The position numbers were made by a program, and so were the translations under genes. The notes beneath the pieces were generated by a model. That model had not been told where the DNA came from. It ran no database searches and saw nothing but the letters and a program-made list of their open reading frames with translations. From the NCBI GenBank assembly GCA_009903795.1, contig WYER01000025.1, positions 25,998 to 89,997 on the forward strand: a stretch of DNA of 64,000 nucleotides, in the 5' to 3' direction. Numbering within the stretch: position 1 is the stretch's first letter; each line of letters opens with the position of its first letter. Positions 27,593 to 37,109 of the stretch are shown here, one piece after another. This DNA is from Nitrososphaerota archaeon (lineage in GTDB: Archaea; Thermoproteota; Nitrososphaeria; Conexivisphaerales; UBA164).

Positions 27593-28356
27593 AAATAATT
27601 ATAATAGGAGCTGGCAGGATGGGCATTTGGTTTTATAAGTACTTTAATTTTAAAAATCATGAAACATATTTTTATGATACTGATAAGGTAAAGGTTATAG
27701 ACTTAAAGGACAAAGGTTTCAGATACCATGAGATTGATCAAATAAAAGATTTTGATATTGTTTTTTGTTCAACAAACATAAGTAGCATCAAAAGAGTTAT
27801 AGATAGCGTAAAAAACTCTGGGTTTAAAAAATATTTTGTAGAAATAAGCGCGTTAAAGACGCCCATTGTCAAAAGTCTTATAACTCTTGAAAAACCAATA
27901 TCCCTGCACCCTCTTTTTGGTCCAGGAGCTAGGACAGCTAAGGGAAAGAAATTAATTCACGTCCCTTTAAAAGAAAAGGAAGAAGAGTTAGCTATGATAA
28001 GGGAACTTTTTCCTGAGATGGAAATAACAGCGATGAGCGCGGAGGAGCATGACAGGCTTGTAACAAAGACTATACAGCTCGTCCAGCTAATTTCAATGAT
28101 TTATAATAGGCTCACCATAGAAGGGGATTGGGGATCAAGTCACAAAATGATGAAGCTTGTAGAATCAGTCTCTCTCTACGGTTCAGATGAATTAATAAAA
28201 GAAATTTTTGAGCTTAACCCATACACAAAAGAATTAAAAGAAAGCGTCATGAACGTTTTAGAAAAGATCTATTCGGGAGATTATACTATAATAAAAAAGG
28301 AATATTTTAAAGATCTATACACAAAAGCTTATGAGATAATGGAAGACGGTTTATGA
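27589..28356 (+). CDS. tyrA: Prephenate dehydrogenase family protein
   Basis: The 255-residue protein has a Rossmann start IIIIGAGRMGIWFYKYF and the TyrA signature ISLHPLFGPGARTAKG with the catalytic-type His, then a helical dimerisation half. It oxidatively decarboxylates prephenate to 4-hydroxyphenylpyruvate for tyrosine. Its ATGA overlap with fixB makes it part of the fix operon, an odd companion whose meaning is unclear. pheA lies in another operon at 51335. Confidence 0.8.
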   Translation: MKIIIIGAGRMGIWFYKYFNFKNHETYFYDTDKVKVIDLKDKGFRYHEIDQIKDFDIVFCSTNISSIKRVIDSVKNSGFKKYFVEISALKTPIVKSLITLEKPISLHPLFGPGARTAKGKKLIHVPLKEKEEELAMIRELFPEMEITAMSAEEHDRLVTKTIQLVQLISMIYNRLTIEGDWGSSHKMMKLVESVSLYGSDELIKEIFELNPYTKELKESVMNVLEKIYSGDYTIIKKEYFKDLYTKAYEIMEDGL

Positions 28357-28491
28357 TCATATTCTACTAGCTTCTTTATGGTAAAAATATCCAGTATCAA
28401 GGTTGAAAAATATAAAGATAATTAATGTTAACAACAAAATGTGAGACAGTTTTTAGAAAGATTTTTTAATATGTTTTAATTCATAAAAATT

Positions 28492-28965
28492 ATGGCTAAT
28501 AATAATAAGGTTAACGATGAAACGCAGACAAATGAAACAAGCACAGTACCAATTCAAGGCAAAACTACTTATCAGCTTTCCACAGGTCTTATAATAGCTG
28601 CCGGATACGCGAACAAGCTCAGACGTGTAGCGTTAGTTTCTCTTGGCAATTCTGTTCCCAAAGATGTGATAATAAGAGATATTTCTGAAATAAATAAAAA
28701 GTTATTCGACGAACTCATAATAAAAAACAAGATCGATAAACTTGATGTAATAAGGCTAACTGTAAAGCTGGTTTATGATCCTGAAAATAAAAAACTAGAA
28801 CTCGGAGAATACAAAATTATAAGGTATATCCCAGAGGAAAAATGTACAAATGTGCCTCAGGAAGATCTATTACGTCTTAAAGAAGAAAACGAAAAATTAA
28901 AGGGTGAAATGAATACTCTCAAAGAAAAATTAAAAGAATTAGAACAAATGCTCAGTTCAGCTTGA
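28492..28965 (+). CDS. Conserved archaeal protein, DUF2258-like
   Basis: The 157 residues comprise a Thr/Asn-rich tail (1-24), a conserved core (about 25-115, STGLIIAAGYANKLRRVALV and ELIIKNKIDKLDVIRLTVKL) and a C-terminal coiled coil (about 122-157). The core resembles DUF2258 of crenarchaea as I remember it, which needs a profile search. Function is unknown. It is convergent with the P5C dehydrogenase gene, overlapping it by 9 bp. Confidence 0.65.
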   Translation: MANNNKVNDETQTNETSTVPIQGKTTYQLSTGLIIAAGYANKLRRVALVSLGNSVPKDVIIRDISEINKKLFDELIIKNKIDKLDVIRLTVKLVYDPENKKLELGEYKIIRYIPEEKCTNVPQEDLLRLKEENEKLKGEMNTLKEKLKELEQMLSSA

Positions 28966-30582
28966 AACAGAAAAACTCTGTTCTTTGAGGAACTGCAACA
29001 GATAAAATCTGCTTCCGGCTCCTTTCCCTGTAAACCCGCTGCTCTTCCATCCTACGAACGGGTGATAGCCTACTATAGCTCCTGTGGTTGCGCTTGCGCT
29101 TCTGTTTACGTATACAACTCCTGCCTGTATGCGTCTTCTGAATTCATCTATTTCTTCTTTTTTGCCTGTATAAAGTCCTGCAGTTAGACCGTATTCAGTA
29201 TCGTTGGCCATGTTTATTGCGTCGCTAAAGTTTTCAAAAGAATCCATTACAAGGATAGGCAAGAAAAGCTCTTTTTTAAAAAGCTCGTGTCCATGTTTTA
29301 GTTCGATAAGGGTAGGTTCAACGTAATAGCCGTTAAGCCCTACATCAACCCTCTTTCCACCGTATATTATTTTGCCATCTTTCTGTCCAAGGTTGACTGC
29401 CCAGACGTACCTTTGATAAGCTTCTTCGCTGATTAGCGGTCCAAGGTAAACTTCCTTTTTAAGAGGATCTCCTATTGTTAATTCTTTTATCCTTTTTACA
29501 ACCTCCTCTACTAGGACATCTTTAACTTTTTTGTGAACATAAAGTCTCGATAAAGCGCTACACTTTTGACCCTGATAGCCGAAGGCTGCTGATATTATGC
29601 CCTGAGCGGCTTCTTCTATGTTTGCTGTTTCTGTCACGATTGCCGGATTCTTTCCTCCCATTTCAACTATAAAAACTTTATTGAGACCAAGGTCGTACGC
29701 CTTCTTTATCATAGATTTTCCGACATCCTTTGATCCGGTGAACGCTATGCCAGCTACATCAGGGTTTATGACAAGCTCATCGCCTACCTCGGAGCCTGGA
29801 CCAGTGATTACATTGTATACGCCCTTCGGGACTCCAGCTTCTATAAGGTAATTGTAGATCATTATGCCTGTAAGCATAGTCATGTTACCGGTCGATGATG
29901 GTTTTAAGATGGCCGTGTTCCCGGTAATTAGTGCACCGACGCTCATTCCGGTTGATATGGATACAGGGAAATTAAAAGGAGCAAGAATGCCAAAAACTCC
30001 ATAAGGAACCATTCTCTGTTCAATGACTTCTGTCTTTGTTACAGACCCTTGGAACCCATACTTTATTTTAACGCCCTTTGAAGTCAACTTTACCGTTTGA
30101 TTATATCCTTTGTTAGAAGCGAGCAAATAAGCATAGTACCTTAAAAAATTTATCGCTTCATCAACTTCTCCTATAGATTCAAGCCTGTTTTTCCCGTTCT
30201 CTATAGAGAGCACTGCAGCTAGTTCAAACTTATTCTTTTCTATTATGTTTGCGGCTTTCCTCATTATTGCTGCTCTTTTGTTCCAACCAAGTTCAAACCA
30301 CGATTCAAAAGCTGATTTAGCTTCCGCTATTCCTTTCCTCGCAATTTCTCTATCACCTTTCTGACATATGCATACCGTTGACCCATCGATCGGCGATTTT
30401 TCAACAAGTTTCGCATCAGTCTTTAACTCTTTTTCGCCTACGTAGATAGGGTATTCTTTTCCTATGTACTCTTTCTTTACTTTTTCAACTGCCTGTTCAA
30501 AAAGCTCGTGGAATTCTGCATCTTTTCCCTCAGAAACATAAGAAAGGTATGTAAAAACATCTTTGAACCCATTCATTTTCAT
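28957..30582 (-). CDS. Delta-1-pyrroline-5-carboxylate dehydrogenase
   Basis: This aldehyde dehydrogenase of 541 residues oxidises glutamate semialdehyde to glutamate. Motifs are NFPVSISTGMSVGALITGN (NAD site), FTGSKDVG, the Glu in VEMGGKNPAIV and the nucleophile Cys in GYQGQKCSALSR. The length and the N-terminal extension fit the ALDH4/P5CDH group. The divergent proline dehydrogenase at 30860 supports the call. Together they convert proline to glutamate. Confidence 0.9.
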   Translation of the reverse strand: MKMNGFKDVFTYLSYVSEGKDAEFHELFEQAVEKVKKEYIGKEYPIYVGEKELKTDAKLVEKSPIDGSTVCICQKGDREIARKGIAEAKSAFESWFELGWNKRAAIMRKAANIIEKNKFELAAVLSIENGKNRLESIGEVDEAINFLRYYAYLLASNKGYNQTVKLTSKGVKIKYGFQGSVTKTEVIEQRMVPYGVFGILAPFNFPVSISTGMSVGALITGNTAILKPSSTGNMTMLTGIMIYNYLIEAGVPKGVYNVITGPGSEVGDELVINPDVAGIAFTGSKDVGKSMIKKAYDLGLNKVFIVEMGGKNPAIVTETANIEEAAQGIISAAFGYQGQKCSALSRLYVHKKVKDVLVEEVVKRIKELTIGDPLKKEVYLGPLISEEAYQRYVWAVNLGQKDGKIIYGGKRVDVGLNGYYVEPTLIELKHGHELFKKELFLPILVMDSFENFSDAINMANDTEYGLTAGLYTGKKEEIDEFRRRIQAGVVYVNRSASATTGAIVGYHPFVGWKSSGFTGKGAGSRFYLLQFLKEQSFSVSS

Positions 30583-30859
30583 AATTAAATAATTTATACT
30601 TATTTTTAAACTTTTTTAACTTTAATTAAAAGAGCAAAAACTATCTACATCAAGTATATCATCTATATGTTGATGGTTTGAAAATGATTCAATGAGTATA
30701 AAAAGTTCATCCAGAAGTGTAACGATGAACTAAACTTAAAATCCAGAGTAGTTTACTAGATCGAAAAATTATATAATCTCTTACACTAACGCTAAGAAAA
30801 ATCTGATTTGTTATCATAAAAAACTTAATTATTCGGTTTTACAAAAATAAATTTGTAAA

Positions 30860-31699
30860 TTGTTTGAATGGATAGAAAGGATCTTTTCGAAAAAATGGAT
30901 TGCAGGCCCAACTATTGATGATGCTATAAAGGTTGCGAAGATGCTGAATAAAAAAAACGTAGGAGTTATACTTAATTATTTGGGAGAGGAACTTAAAGAA
31001 GAAAACGAAATAAATGCTAGCGTTGAGAATTATTTTGAGATTATAGACGAAATATCAGAAAAAAGGCTCATAAGCGATATAGCGGTCAAACCAACTCAGA
31101 TTGGCTTAAGCATAAGCTATGAAAAGGCTAGAGAAAATTATTTAAAAATATTAAGGTATGCGAAGGTTAACGATGTGTTTGTATGGTTAGATATGGAAGC
31201 TTCTAACTATGTCGAGCCGACCATAAAGCTTTACTTCGAAGGTCTTCTGGTCTCGAGGGAAGGGATAGCTATTCAGTCTTATTTGAAAAGAAGCAACAAA
31301 GATGTGGAAGATATAGTAAAAAGAAACGGCATCATAAGATTGGTTAAAGGAGCTTATAAAGAGTCTCCTGAGATAGCTTATACAACTTGGAAAGAAAAAA
31401 CAGAAAATTACCGAAGAATAATGCATTATCTGTTCGAAAACGCTGCAGAGTTTACCGTTGCGACTCATGACTTGAAGCTTGTAAAAGAAGCCGTAGAACT
31501 GAACAAACATTACAACAAGAACGTGACTATTGCAATGCTATTAGGAATAAAGAACAAATTTCTCTTTAATTTAAACGCAAATAACATAAAAAAAGCCCTT
31601 TATGTTCCCTATGGAGAAAAATGGGTTGACTATGCAAGAAGAAGATTCAGAGAAGCCAGCAATATAATCCTTGTCCTAAGGTCGCTTTTTGAATTTTAA
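30860..31699 (+). CDS. Proline dehydrogenase
   Basis: The 279-residue flavoenzyme forms a PRODH-type beta/alpha barrel: DIAVKPTQIGLSIS, VFVWLDMEASNYVEPTIKLY, IAIQSYLKRSNKDVEDIV and IRLVKGAYKES with FTVATHDLKLV are the family strands carrying FAD and proline contacts. The start is TTG at 30860. It is transcribed away from P5C dehydrogenase across a 277-bp AT-rich spacer. It is cytosolic, with no signal. Product P5C passes to the neighbouring dehydrogenase. Confidence 0.88.
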   Translation: MFEWIERIFSKKWIAGPTIDDAIKVAKMLNKKNVGVILNYLGEELKEENEINASVENYFEIIDEISEKRLISDIAVKPTQIGLSISYEKARENYLKILRYAKVNDVFVWLDMEASNYVEPTIKLYFEGLLVSREGIAIQSYLKRSNKDVEDIVKRNGIIRLVKGAYKESPEIAYTTWKEKTENYRRIMHYLFENAAEFTVATHDLKLVKEAVELNKHYNKNVTIAMLLGIKNKFLFNLNANNIKKALYVPYGEKWVDYARRRFREASNIILVLRSLFEF

Positions 31700-31701
31700 C
31701 C

Positions 31702-32259
31702 TTATTCGAGCAGATCTTTATACCCTTGATAAGCCTTCTTAGCTATGTCGATGTTTATTTGTATAACATTTATAGGTTTGTCGTTCAGAGCTTCTTGGAT
31801 CGCTTTTTCTAGTAAACTAACATCGCCTCCAAGATCTCTTACAAGGAAACCAAATACAGCAGAGTTTGAGGCGACCCTGGGTTCCCTCAACTTGCCCTTT
31901 GAAGCTTCTTCTGCAATCTCTGTAGCTGGCAGATAGTAAACTTCTCCCTTTGCTTTTACTTTCTCTTTTATAAGCGTTGAATTTATCATAACTTTGCCTC
32001 CGTTCTTTATTTTTTCTACTGCATACATGCCAAGCCCATCAAGTATGTTAGCTATGTCAAACTCGTGCGGGATCGGGTTAAGAACTTCTGTGTCGCTGGC
32101 AACTACAATGCTTTCAACGTAACCTCCTCTAGTCTGTGGTCCGTATGTAGGCACGCTAGTAGCATTATAACCAAGGTTTATAAAATACCAACCAAGCATT
32201 TCGCCTAGCTCAACTACTCCTAGACCCCCCCTTCCGGAATTAATTATCGAAATCTTCAT
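31702..32259 (-). CDS. korC: 2-oxoacid:ferredoxin oxidoreductase, gamma subunit
   Basis: The 185-residue subunit has the gamma-family start IINSGRGGLGVVELGEMLGW and TSVPTYGPQTRGGYVESIVV. It is the last gene of korD-korA-korB-korC and overlaps korB by 4 nt. It forms part of the ThDP/iron-sulfur complex that oxidatively decarboxylates 2-oxoacids to acyl-CoA, reducing ferredoxin. Confidence 0.93.
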   Translation of the reverse strand: MKISIINSGRGGLGVVELGEMLGWYFINLGYNATSVPTYGPQTRGGYVESIVVASDTEVLNPIPHEFDIANILDGLGMYAVEKIKNGGKVMINSTLIKEKVKAKGEVYYLPATEIAEEASKGKLREPRVASNSAVFGFLVRDLGGDVSLLEKAIQEALNDKPINVIQINIDIAKKAYQGYKDLLE

Positions 32260-33038
32260 TTTTTCTCAACTCCGAAAGCATCCCTGCATAAAGCTGGCGG
32301 ATATACCTTTACTCCGACTTCGTGAACATACTTCTTTGAATCGAGAATGCTCATCTTCCAGTTTACGTTACACGTTCCGATGAACTCAACAAAGCTGAAA
32401 CCTTCCATGAGCTGAGTTTTGAACGCGTTAAGAACAGCTTTATATGAATCCATAGCTTCTTTTGAAGAATACATGACCCTGTCCTTTGTGAATATAGGCT
32501 TTGGTGTTATGACGACTCTTTTAAGATATGATATCTGAGGAAAAGAGGACAAAATTTTGCAGGCGTCGAGTGGCGGTCCCATCTGCTTTATGTCCCTTCC
32601 AAAAGGAGTTGTCGTTGTTTTCATGCCTTCGGGAGTTGTCGGCGCCATCTGGCCTCCTGTCATTCCAAAGACCATGTTGTTGTACATAAAAACTGTTATA
32701 GGTATGCCCCTGTTTGCCGCATGTATGAGTTCAGCTATACCTATCGAAAGGGCATCGCCATCACCCTGTATGCCAAATACCACTTTATCCTTTTCAAGCA
32801 GTTTAATAGCAGACATTATTGCTGGTGCCCTGCCGTGAGGAGCCTGCACATAATCAACGTTCAAAAATTTATATGCTAACGTGGAACAGCCAACGGACCC
32901 CACCATTATAGCCTTTTCTGTAATTCCAAGTTCATCCAGCGCCATGCCTATGAATTTTAAAAGCAGCCCGTGCTCGCAACCCGGACAATATGTCGTTACG
33001 CCGTTTTCAAAAATGCTTGAAAACTGCTTCACTTCCAT
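32256..33038 (-). CDS. korB: 2-oxoacid:ferredoxin oxidoreductase, beta subunit
   Basis: The 260-residue ThDP-binding subunit has TYCPGCEHGLLLKFIG, SVGCSTLAYKFLNVDYVQAP, HGRAPAIMSAIKL and the ThDP/Mg motif FGIQGDGDALSIG, then MYNNMVFGMTGGQMAPTTP. These features suit the 2-oxoglutarate type. It overlaps korA by 10 bp and korC by 4 bp. Confidence 0.95.
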   Translation of the reverse strand: MEVKQFSSIFENGVTTYCPGCEHGLLLKFIGMALDELGITEKAIMVGSVGCSTLAYKFLNVDYVQAPHGRAPAIMSAIKLLEKDKVVFGIQGDGDALSIGIAELIHAANRGIPITVFMYNNMVFGMTGGQMAPTTPEGMKTTTTPFGRDIKQMGPPLDACKILSSFPQISYLKRVVITPKPIFTKDRVMYSSKEAMDSYKAVLNAFKTQLMEGFSFVEFIGTCNVNWKMSILDSKKYVHEVGVKVYPPALCRDAFGVEKK

Positions 33039-34066
33039 GCTTCCGCCACCTCCTCAACGTCAGGAATGTACCCGCCAAGATACGGCAGAACTTCAACGTC
33101 CTTCCTCGTTATGCGCATTATTTCTTGCGCAAGCTGCCCTTCATTCATTTCAACAGATACAATTTTTTCTGCGTGGGAAGAATACTTTAAAATGCTGTTC
33201 TTATCTAAAGGGCTTAAAGTTATGGGCCTGAAGAGCCCCGCTTTGACTCCCTTTTTTCTTAACTTTAAAACGGCCTCTTTTGATATTCTGGCTGAAATAC
33301 CTATAGCTATGTAAAGGACGTCAAGATCATCATAGCACATAAAACATTCAGATTCGGCTATTTTGTCTATTTCTTTTTGTTTTTGAAGTAGCTTTTCTTT
33401 GTTCCCTTTAAGTTCTGGAGGATCAAGGTAAATGCTGTTTATTATGTGTCTTGGCCCATAATTTCTCCCTCTTGCAGCCCATTCTACCTTTGGTTTAACT
33501 ATGTAAGGCGGTTCCCATTCTACGGTATCATACATGTGAACTATAAGCGCGTCAGTAAGCATAATAACCGGAATTCTGTATGTAAATGCAAGCTCAAACC
33601 CCTTATGAACGTGTTCCATTGATTCCTGTACAGTGTGAGGGGCCAGAACAATAGGCTTTACGCCGCCATGTCCCAAAGAGTTTAAAACAAATGAGATATC
33701 GCTCTGTTCAGGCGCAACATTACCCAAACCAGGACCACCCCTGTTAACGTCTATTATCAGAAAAGGAACCTCTGATGCATAAGCATAAGAAATGCCTTCT
33801 GCCATGAGGCTAAGCCCTGGGCCTGAAGTTGCTGTCATAGAAACATATCCTGCTGCTCCTGCGCCAAAAAGCATGTTAACTGATTCTATTTCGCTTGCAC
33901 TTTGCAAAAAAACCTTAAACCAAGGGTATCTTTTTTCTCCATAAAGCACAGATATATTTTCCATTATTTCACTACTAGGAGTTATAGGATAACCAAAATA
34001 AGCTTCAAGCCCAGAACGGACTGCAGCTTCAGCTATAGCTTTAGCTCCCATTATCAGTTTTTTCAA
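33029..34066 (-). CDS. korA: 2-oxoacid:ferredoxin oxidoreductase, alpha subunit
   Basis: The 345-residue subunit begins MGAKAIAEAAVRSGLEAYFG followed by YPITPSSEIMENIS, and has QSASEIESVNMLFGAGAAG and SMTATSGPGLSLMAEGISYA, the signature of KorA-type subunits. Substrate preference (2-oxoglutarate versus branched-chain acids) cannot be read with certainty; four separate subunits with this alpha type favour 2-oxoglutarate. It overlaps korD by 26 bp. Confidence 0.93.
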   Translation of the reverse strand: MKKLIMGAKAIAEAAVRSGLEAYFGYPITPSSEIMENISVLYGEKRYPWFKVFLQSASEIESVNMLFGAGAAGYVSMTATSGPGLSLMAEGISYAYASEVPFLIIDVNRGGPGLGNVAPEQSDISFVLNSLGHGGVKPIVLAPHTVQESMEHVHKGFELAFTYRIPVIMLTDALIVHMYDTVEWEPPYIVKPKVEWAARGRNYGPRHIINSIYLDPPELKGNKEKLLQKQKEIDKIAESECFMCYDDLDVLYIAIGISARISKEAVLKLRKKGVKAGLFRPITLSPLDKNSILKYSSHAEKIVSVEMNEGQLAQEIMRITRKDVEVLPYLGGYIPDVEEVAEAWK

Positions 34067-34301
34067 TCCTTCTCACCTCAAGTATGGCGTACTCGGGACA
34101 AACCCACCAGCATATCTTACAACCAGTGCATTCTCCTTTTTTCCCTACTTCAGAAAACTCTACATAATGATAACCTTGAGAATTTACATTCTTACTAAGC
34201 GAAAGATTTTCTTGAGGACATGCATTTATACATATTTCACAGCCTTTGCACCTTTCCCTATTAACGATAACTTCCCACTTGGAATGCACAACTTGATACA
34301 T
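34041..34301 (-). CDS. korD: 2-oxoacid:ferredoxin oxidoreductase, delta (ferredoxin-like) subunit
   Basis: The 86-residue protein has two 4Fe-4S motifs, CKGCEICINACP and CTGCKICWWVCP, which pass electrons from the ThDP subunit to external ferredoxin. It is the first gene of the operon. A TATA-like box near 34325-34337 (minus strand) lies at the right distance for a start close to ATG 34301. Confidence 0.94.
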   Translation of the reverse strand: MYQVVHSKWEVIVNRERCKGCEICINACPQENLSLSKNVNSQGYHYVEFSEVGKKGECTGCKICWWVCPEYAILEVRRIEKTDNGS

Positions 34302-34621
34302 CCTTATGATTTATATAAAACTCTAAATATTTATATGTTTTTAAGGAAATTTCTTTTAAAAGTGCCAATTTTTTTCAAAAAATTTCTCTAATTTATGAAA
34401 AAAATAATTTAATTAACTATATATATTAGTTTATGTATTTTTAAAATTAAATATTTATTTTTGTAAAAAAATTAAAATACTATTTGTGTATATAAAAAAT
34501 TTATTTTAAATAGAGGAAAAAATTAAAGGATAACTATTTTTATTTTTTAAAAAAATATATTAGGTAAATTTATAAATAATAGGAGTAAGGAATCCTGCTA
34601 ATAAAATAAAACGTCATTTAC
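34302..34621. other. AT-rich intergenic region upstream of korD
   Basis: No gene is visible. The stretch is nearly all A and T with several TATA-like boxes and ends at the TTTAC target of the miniature element. It must contain the korD promoter. Confidence 0.5.
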
Positions 34622-34910
34622 AAAACGAACGAAAGCCTCGCCTCTTCTATTGGAGTAAAATTTTAGTAATAAAACGTTGTGAAGCGTATTAAATCGTGTC
34701 CCGTAAGGAATACTTCAAGAAGGCTCTACATATCCCGGAGTCCAATGAGGATAGGGTAAGTTGCTGAAGGTATAGCCTGTGGTCTACAGTTGGCGAACGA
34801 AGCAGGGTGGGCAACCACTAGCTATGAAGTCATGAAGATGATTGCGGTAAACCATGAACCTATGATCCGTCCTAAGGTAACTTAGCCCTTTGGGACGGAG
34901 AAGATGTTAG
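34622..34910 (+). mobile_element. Miniature TnpB-derived element, 3'-retaining type (copy 2)
   Basis: About 289 bp, starting after TTTAC with AAAACGAACGAAAGCCTCGC and ending GGACGGAGAAGATGTTAG. It has the same interior and the same frame-breaking GAGGATAGGG as copies at 23086 and 47712, but more point changes, so it is older. Its last bases provide the stop codon of the acyl-CoA synthetase gene. Removing it joins TTC GA to G TAA and restores Glu plus TAA. Confidence 0.82.
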
Positions 34911-36943
34911 TCGAAGTTCATTCTGAGATCTATTACGTAAGGTCCATTCTCATTTATAATAAGAGGGTTAATTTCTAGTTCCTTTAAATTTTCTTTATCA
35001 TATACCCATTGAGAAAGTTCAGAGATTGTTCTTGCAAACTTTTCAGGGTCGTAAATAGTTTTGTTTCTGTAACCTTTTAAGATGTCAAACAACTTTGTTT
35101 CTTTAAGCATGTCTAAAGCTTCATCAAATGTGACAGGGCAAACATAGTTTGATGTCATCCTGTAGAGCTCTGTCAGTGTTCCTCCAGCACCAACGCTTAC
35201 AACGGCTCCAAAAGATTCGTCCTTTACAAAACCTAACCTTATTTCCTGGCCTTTGATCATCTGCTGGTAATAAATCCTGCCATCAGGAAATTTTTTGTTA
35301 AGATCTTCTATAGCTATAGCCGCTTCTTGGGCGTTCAAAATATTTACTCTTACAGCATTTTGTTCAGTTTTGTGAATCAAGTCTTTTCTGTAAACTTTTA
35401 GCGCAATGGGGTATGGCAATCTGTTAAGATCAGATTTATCTATCCATCCCCATGGAGGTATGATAAACCCAAATTCTTTTAAAAATTCAGAACTTTCTGG
35501 ATCTATTATTATACCTTTAAAATTTATTACGGGTTCTTTTCTAACAGAAAAACGCCAGGTTGGCTGTGCCTTTGATGATTTCACAAGATAGGCCATTGTA
35601 ATTGAAGCTTCTTCTGGAGAATTAAAAGCAGGTATACCCATTAGCCAGAAAGTCTTTCTCAAATGTTCAGACCATTCAGTATTGCCTAGTTCTACGCTTA
35701 TGTTAAAGTTTTTGTACTCGTCAGAAATCTTTTTTATGGATTCTGGAAGTTTATCAGTAATTCCAGGAGGATAATGGGTACTTATTATTATAAAATTTGA
35801 AAAGCCATTCTCGCTCAATTTTTTATAAACTTCAATAATACTTTCGTCAGTTCCTGAAGCGCTAACATCTACAGGATTAGCAAGGCTCGCAATTTTAGGA
35901 ACTTTACCTGTTGCCTTTAATTCGTTTAATATTCCTGAGACATTAGGCACATTGACCCCGTTTTTTGCAGCGTTGTCGGCTGCAAGAACGCCAGCACCTC
36001 CGCTATTAGTCAACACAATAACCTTATCAGACCTTGGCAAACCGTTCATTTCATATGTTTTTATAACATCTATAAGTTCCCTGAGTGTATAAACCTGTAT
36101 TATTCCAGCTTGTTTTAATGCAGACGAATATGTCTCATAGTCGCTCATTATCGAAGCGGTGTGAGACATAGTCGCCCTTTTTCCTACCTGCGTAACTCCG
36201 GCGAGCAGAGCAAAGGCTTTTTTCTTCTTTGTTAAATCAGACGCTATTTTCATAAATTTTTTACCATCCTTGATTCCCTCAATGTACATAGCTACAGCTT
36301 CAACATTTTCATCATAAGATAAAAATTCCAGCGTATCAGAAATCGTAATATCTTCAGAATTTCCCAAACAAGTAAGGGAACTGATGCCTATATTGTTGGT
36401 TAAAAGTTCATCAAGGATAGAAACGCTGATACCACCGCTTTGAGTTATAATTGCTACTTTGCCTTTTTTTAACTTTGGAAGAGATTCTAAAAATCTTCCG
36501 TCTTTAGTCGCCTTTTTTTCCGGCAGGAACAAGGTATTTAACCCGTTATATGTATTAACTATACCTATAGTGTTAGGACCAAGCACCCTGATTTTTAGCT
36601 TTTCTTTGAGCAGCTTTTCAGACCCTGATTCTGTAAAGCCTCCAGAAATAACGATGGCAGTTTTTGTTCCTCTTTTATCAGCTTCTTTTAGGTATTGCCA
36701 TGCTAAGCTTGATGGTACCGAAATTATCGTCAAATCTGTCTCTGGCACTTCCTTCAAGCATTTATAACCAGCACATTCTTCATATAGGGGGTTTACTGGA
36801 TAAATTTCAGCGTTAAGCGTTCTTTCTTCTTTTGCCTTTATTAGGTTTTTAAATATTATCGTAGCAAAATTGTCCTCTCGCGGTGAAACGCCTATAACAG
36901 AAATGGATTCTGGATAGTAAAGCGGGTAAAGATCATTATTCAT
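34907..36943 (-). CDS. ADP-forming acetyl/acyl-CoA synthetase, fused alpha-beta
   Basis: This 678-residue enzyme makes ATP from acyl-CoA. Order: CoA-binding domain (about 1-130, PESISVIGVSPREDNFATII), succinyl-CoA-synthetase-like domains (about 130-450; ITQSGGISVSILDELLTNN and the phosphohistidine site ATMSHTASIM) and a C-terminal ATP-grasp domain (about 460-678, VSVGAGGTLTELYRM and LEINPLIINENGPYVIDLR). It would harvest energy from acyl-CoA made by KorABCD or beta-oxidation. The stop codon lies in the adjoining miniature element; only the final residue changed (Glu to Asp). Confidence 0.9.
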   Translation of the reverse strand: MNNDLYPLYYPESISVIGVSPREDNFATIIFKNLIKAKEERTLNAEIYPVNPLYEECAGYKCLKEVPETDLTIISVPSSLAWQYLKEADKRGTKTAIVISGGFTESGSEKLLKEKLKIRVLGPNTIGIVNTYNGLNTLFLPEKKATKDGRFLESLPKLKKGKVAIITQSGGISVSILDELLTNNIGISSLTCLGNSEDITISDTLEFLSYDENVEAVAMYIEGIKDGKKFMKIASDLTKKKKAFALLAGVTQVGKRATMSHTASIMSDYETYSSALKQAGIIQVYTLRELIDVIKTYEMNGLPRSDKVIVLTNSGGAGVLAADNAAKNGVNVPNVSGILNELKATGKVPKIASLANPVDVSASGTDESIIEVYKKLSENGFSNFIIISTHYPPGITDKLPESIKKISDEYKNFNISVELGNTEWSEHLRKTFWLMGIPAFNSPEEASITMAYLVKSSKAQPTWRFSVRKEPVINFKGIIIDPESSEFLKEFGFIIPPWGWIDKSDLNRLPYPIALKVYRKDLIHKTEQNAVRVNILNAQEAAIAIEDLNKKFPDGRIYYQQMIKGQEIRLGFVKDESFGAVVSVGAGGTLTELYRMTSNYVCPVTFDEALDMLKETKLFDILKGYRNKTIYDPEKFARTISELSQWVYDKENLKELEINPLIINENGPYVIDLRMNFD

Positions 36944-37072
36944 ATCAACTATGATGATTTAAGTAATATTTATTTTTTATTTAGTAAAGAAATGAAATTT
37001 ATAAAATATAAAAACTATTTTTAAAAAATTTTTAACATTAGATTCGAAAAATAAAAATTTAAATTCATCTTC

Positions 37073-37084
37073 TTTTAATATATA
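37073..37084 (+). promoter_or_regulatory. TATA box for the beta-oxidation genes
   Basis: TTTTAATATATA is centred about 30 nt before ATG 37110. A GAGGT element 2 nt before that ATG also favours it over upstream TTG 37086 and ATG 37089. Confidence 0.5.
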
Positions 37085-37109
37085 ATTGATGTTCCCTTTT
37101 AATGAGGTA

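Noticed and set aside
24147..28356. fixCXAB as evidence of nitrogen fixation
   Set aside because: No nif structural genes are present; Fix/ETF genes in such archaea serve general electron transfer.
30583..30859. Possible C/D-box small RNA in the proline dehydrogenase promoter region
   Set aside because: Sequences such as CGATGAA resemble a C box, but no properly spaced D/C'/D' set could be found.
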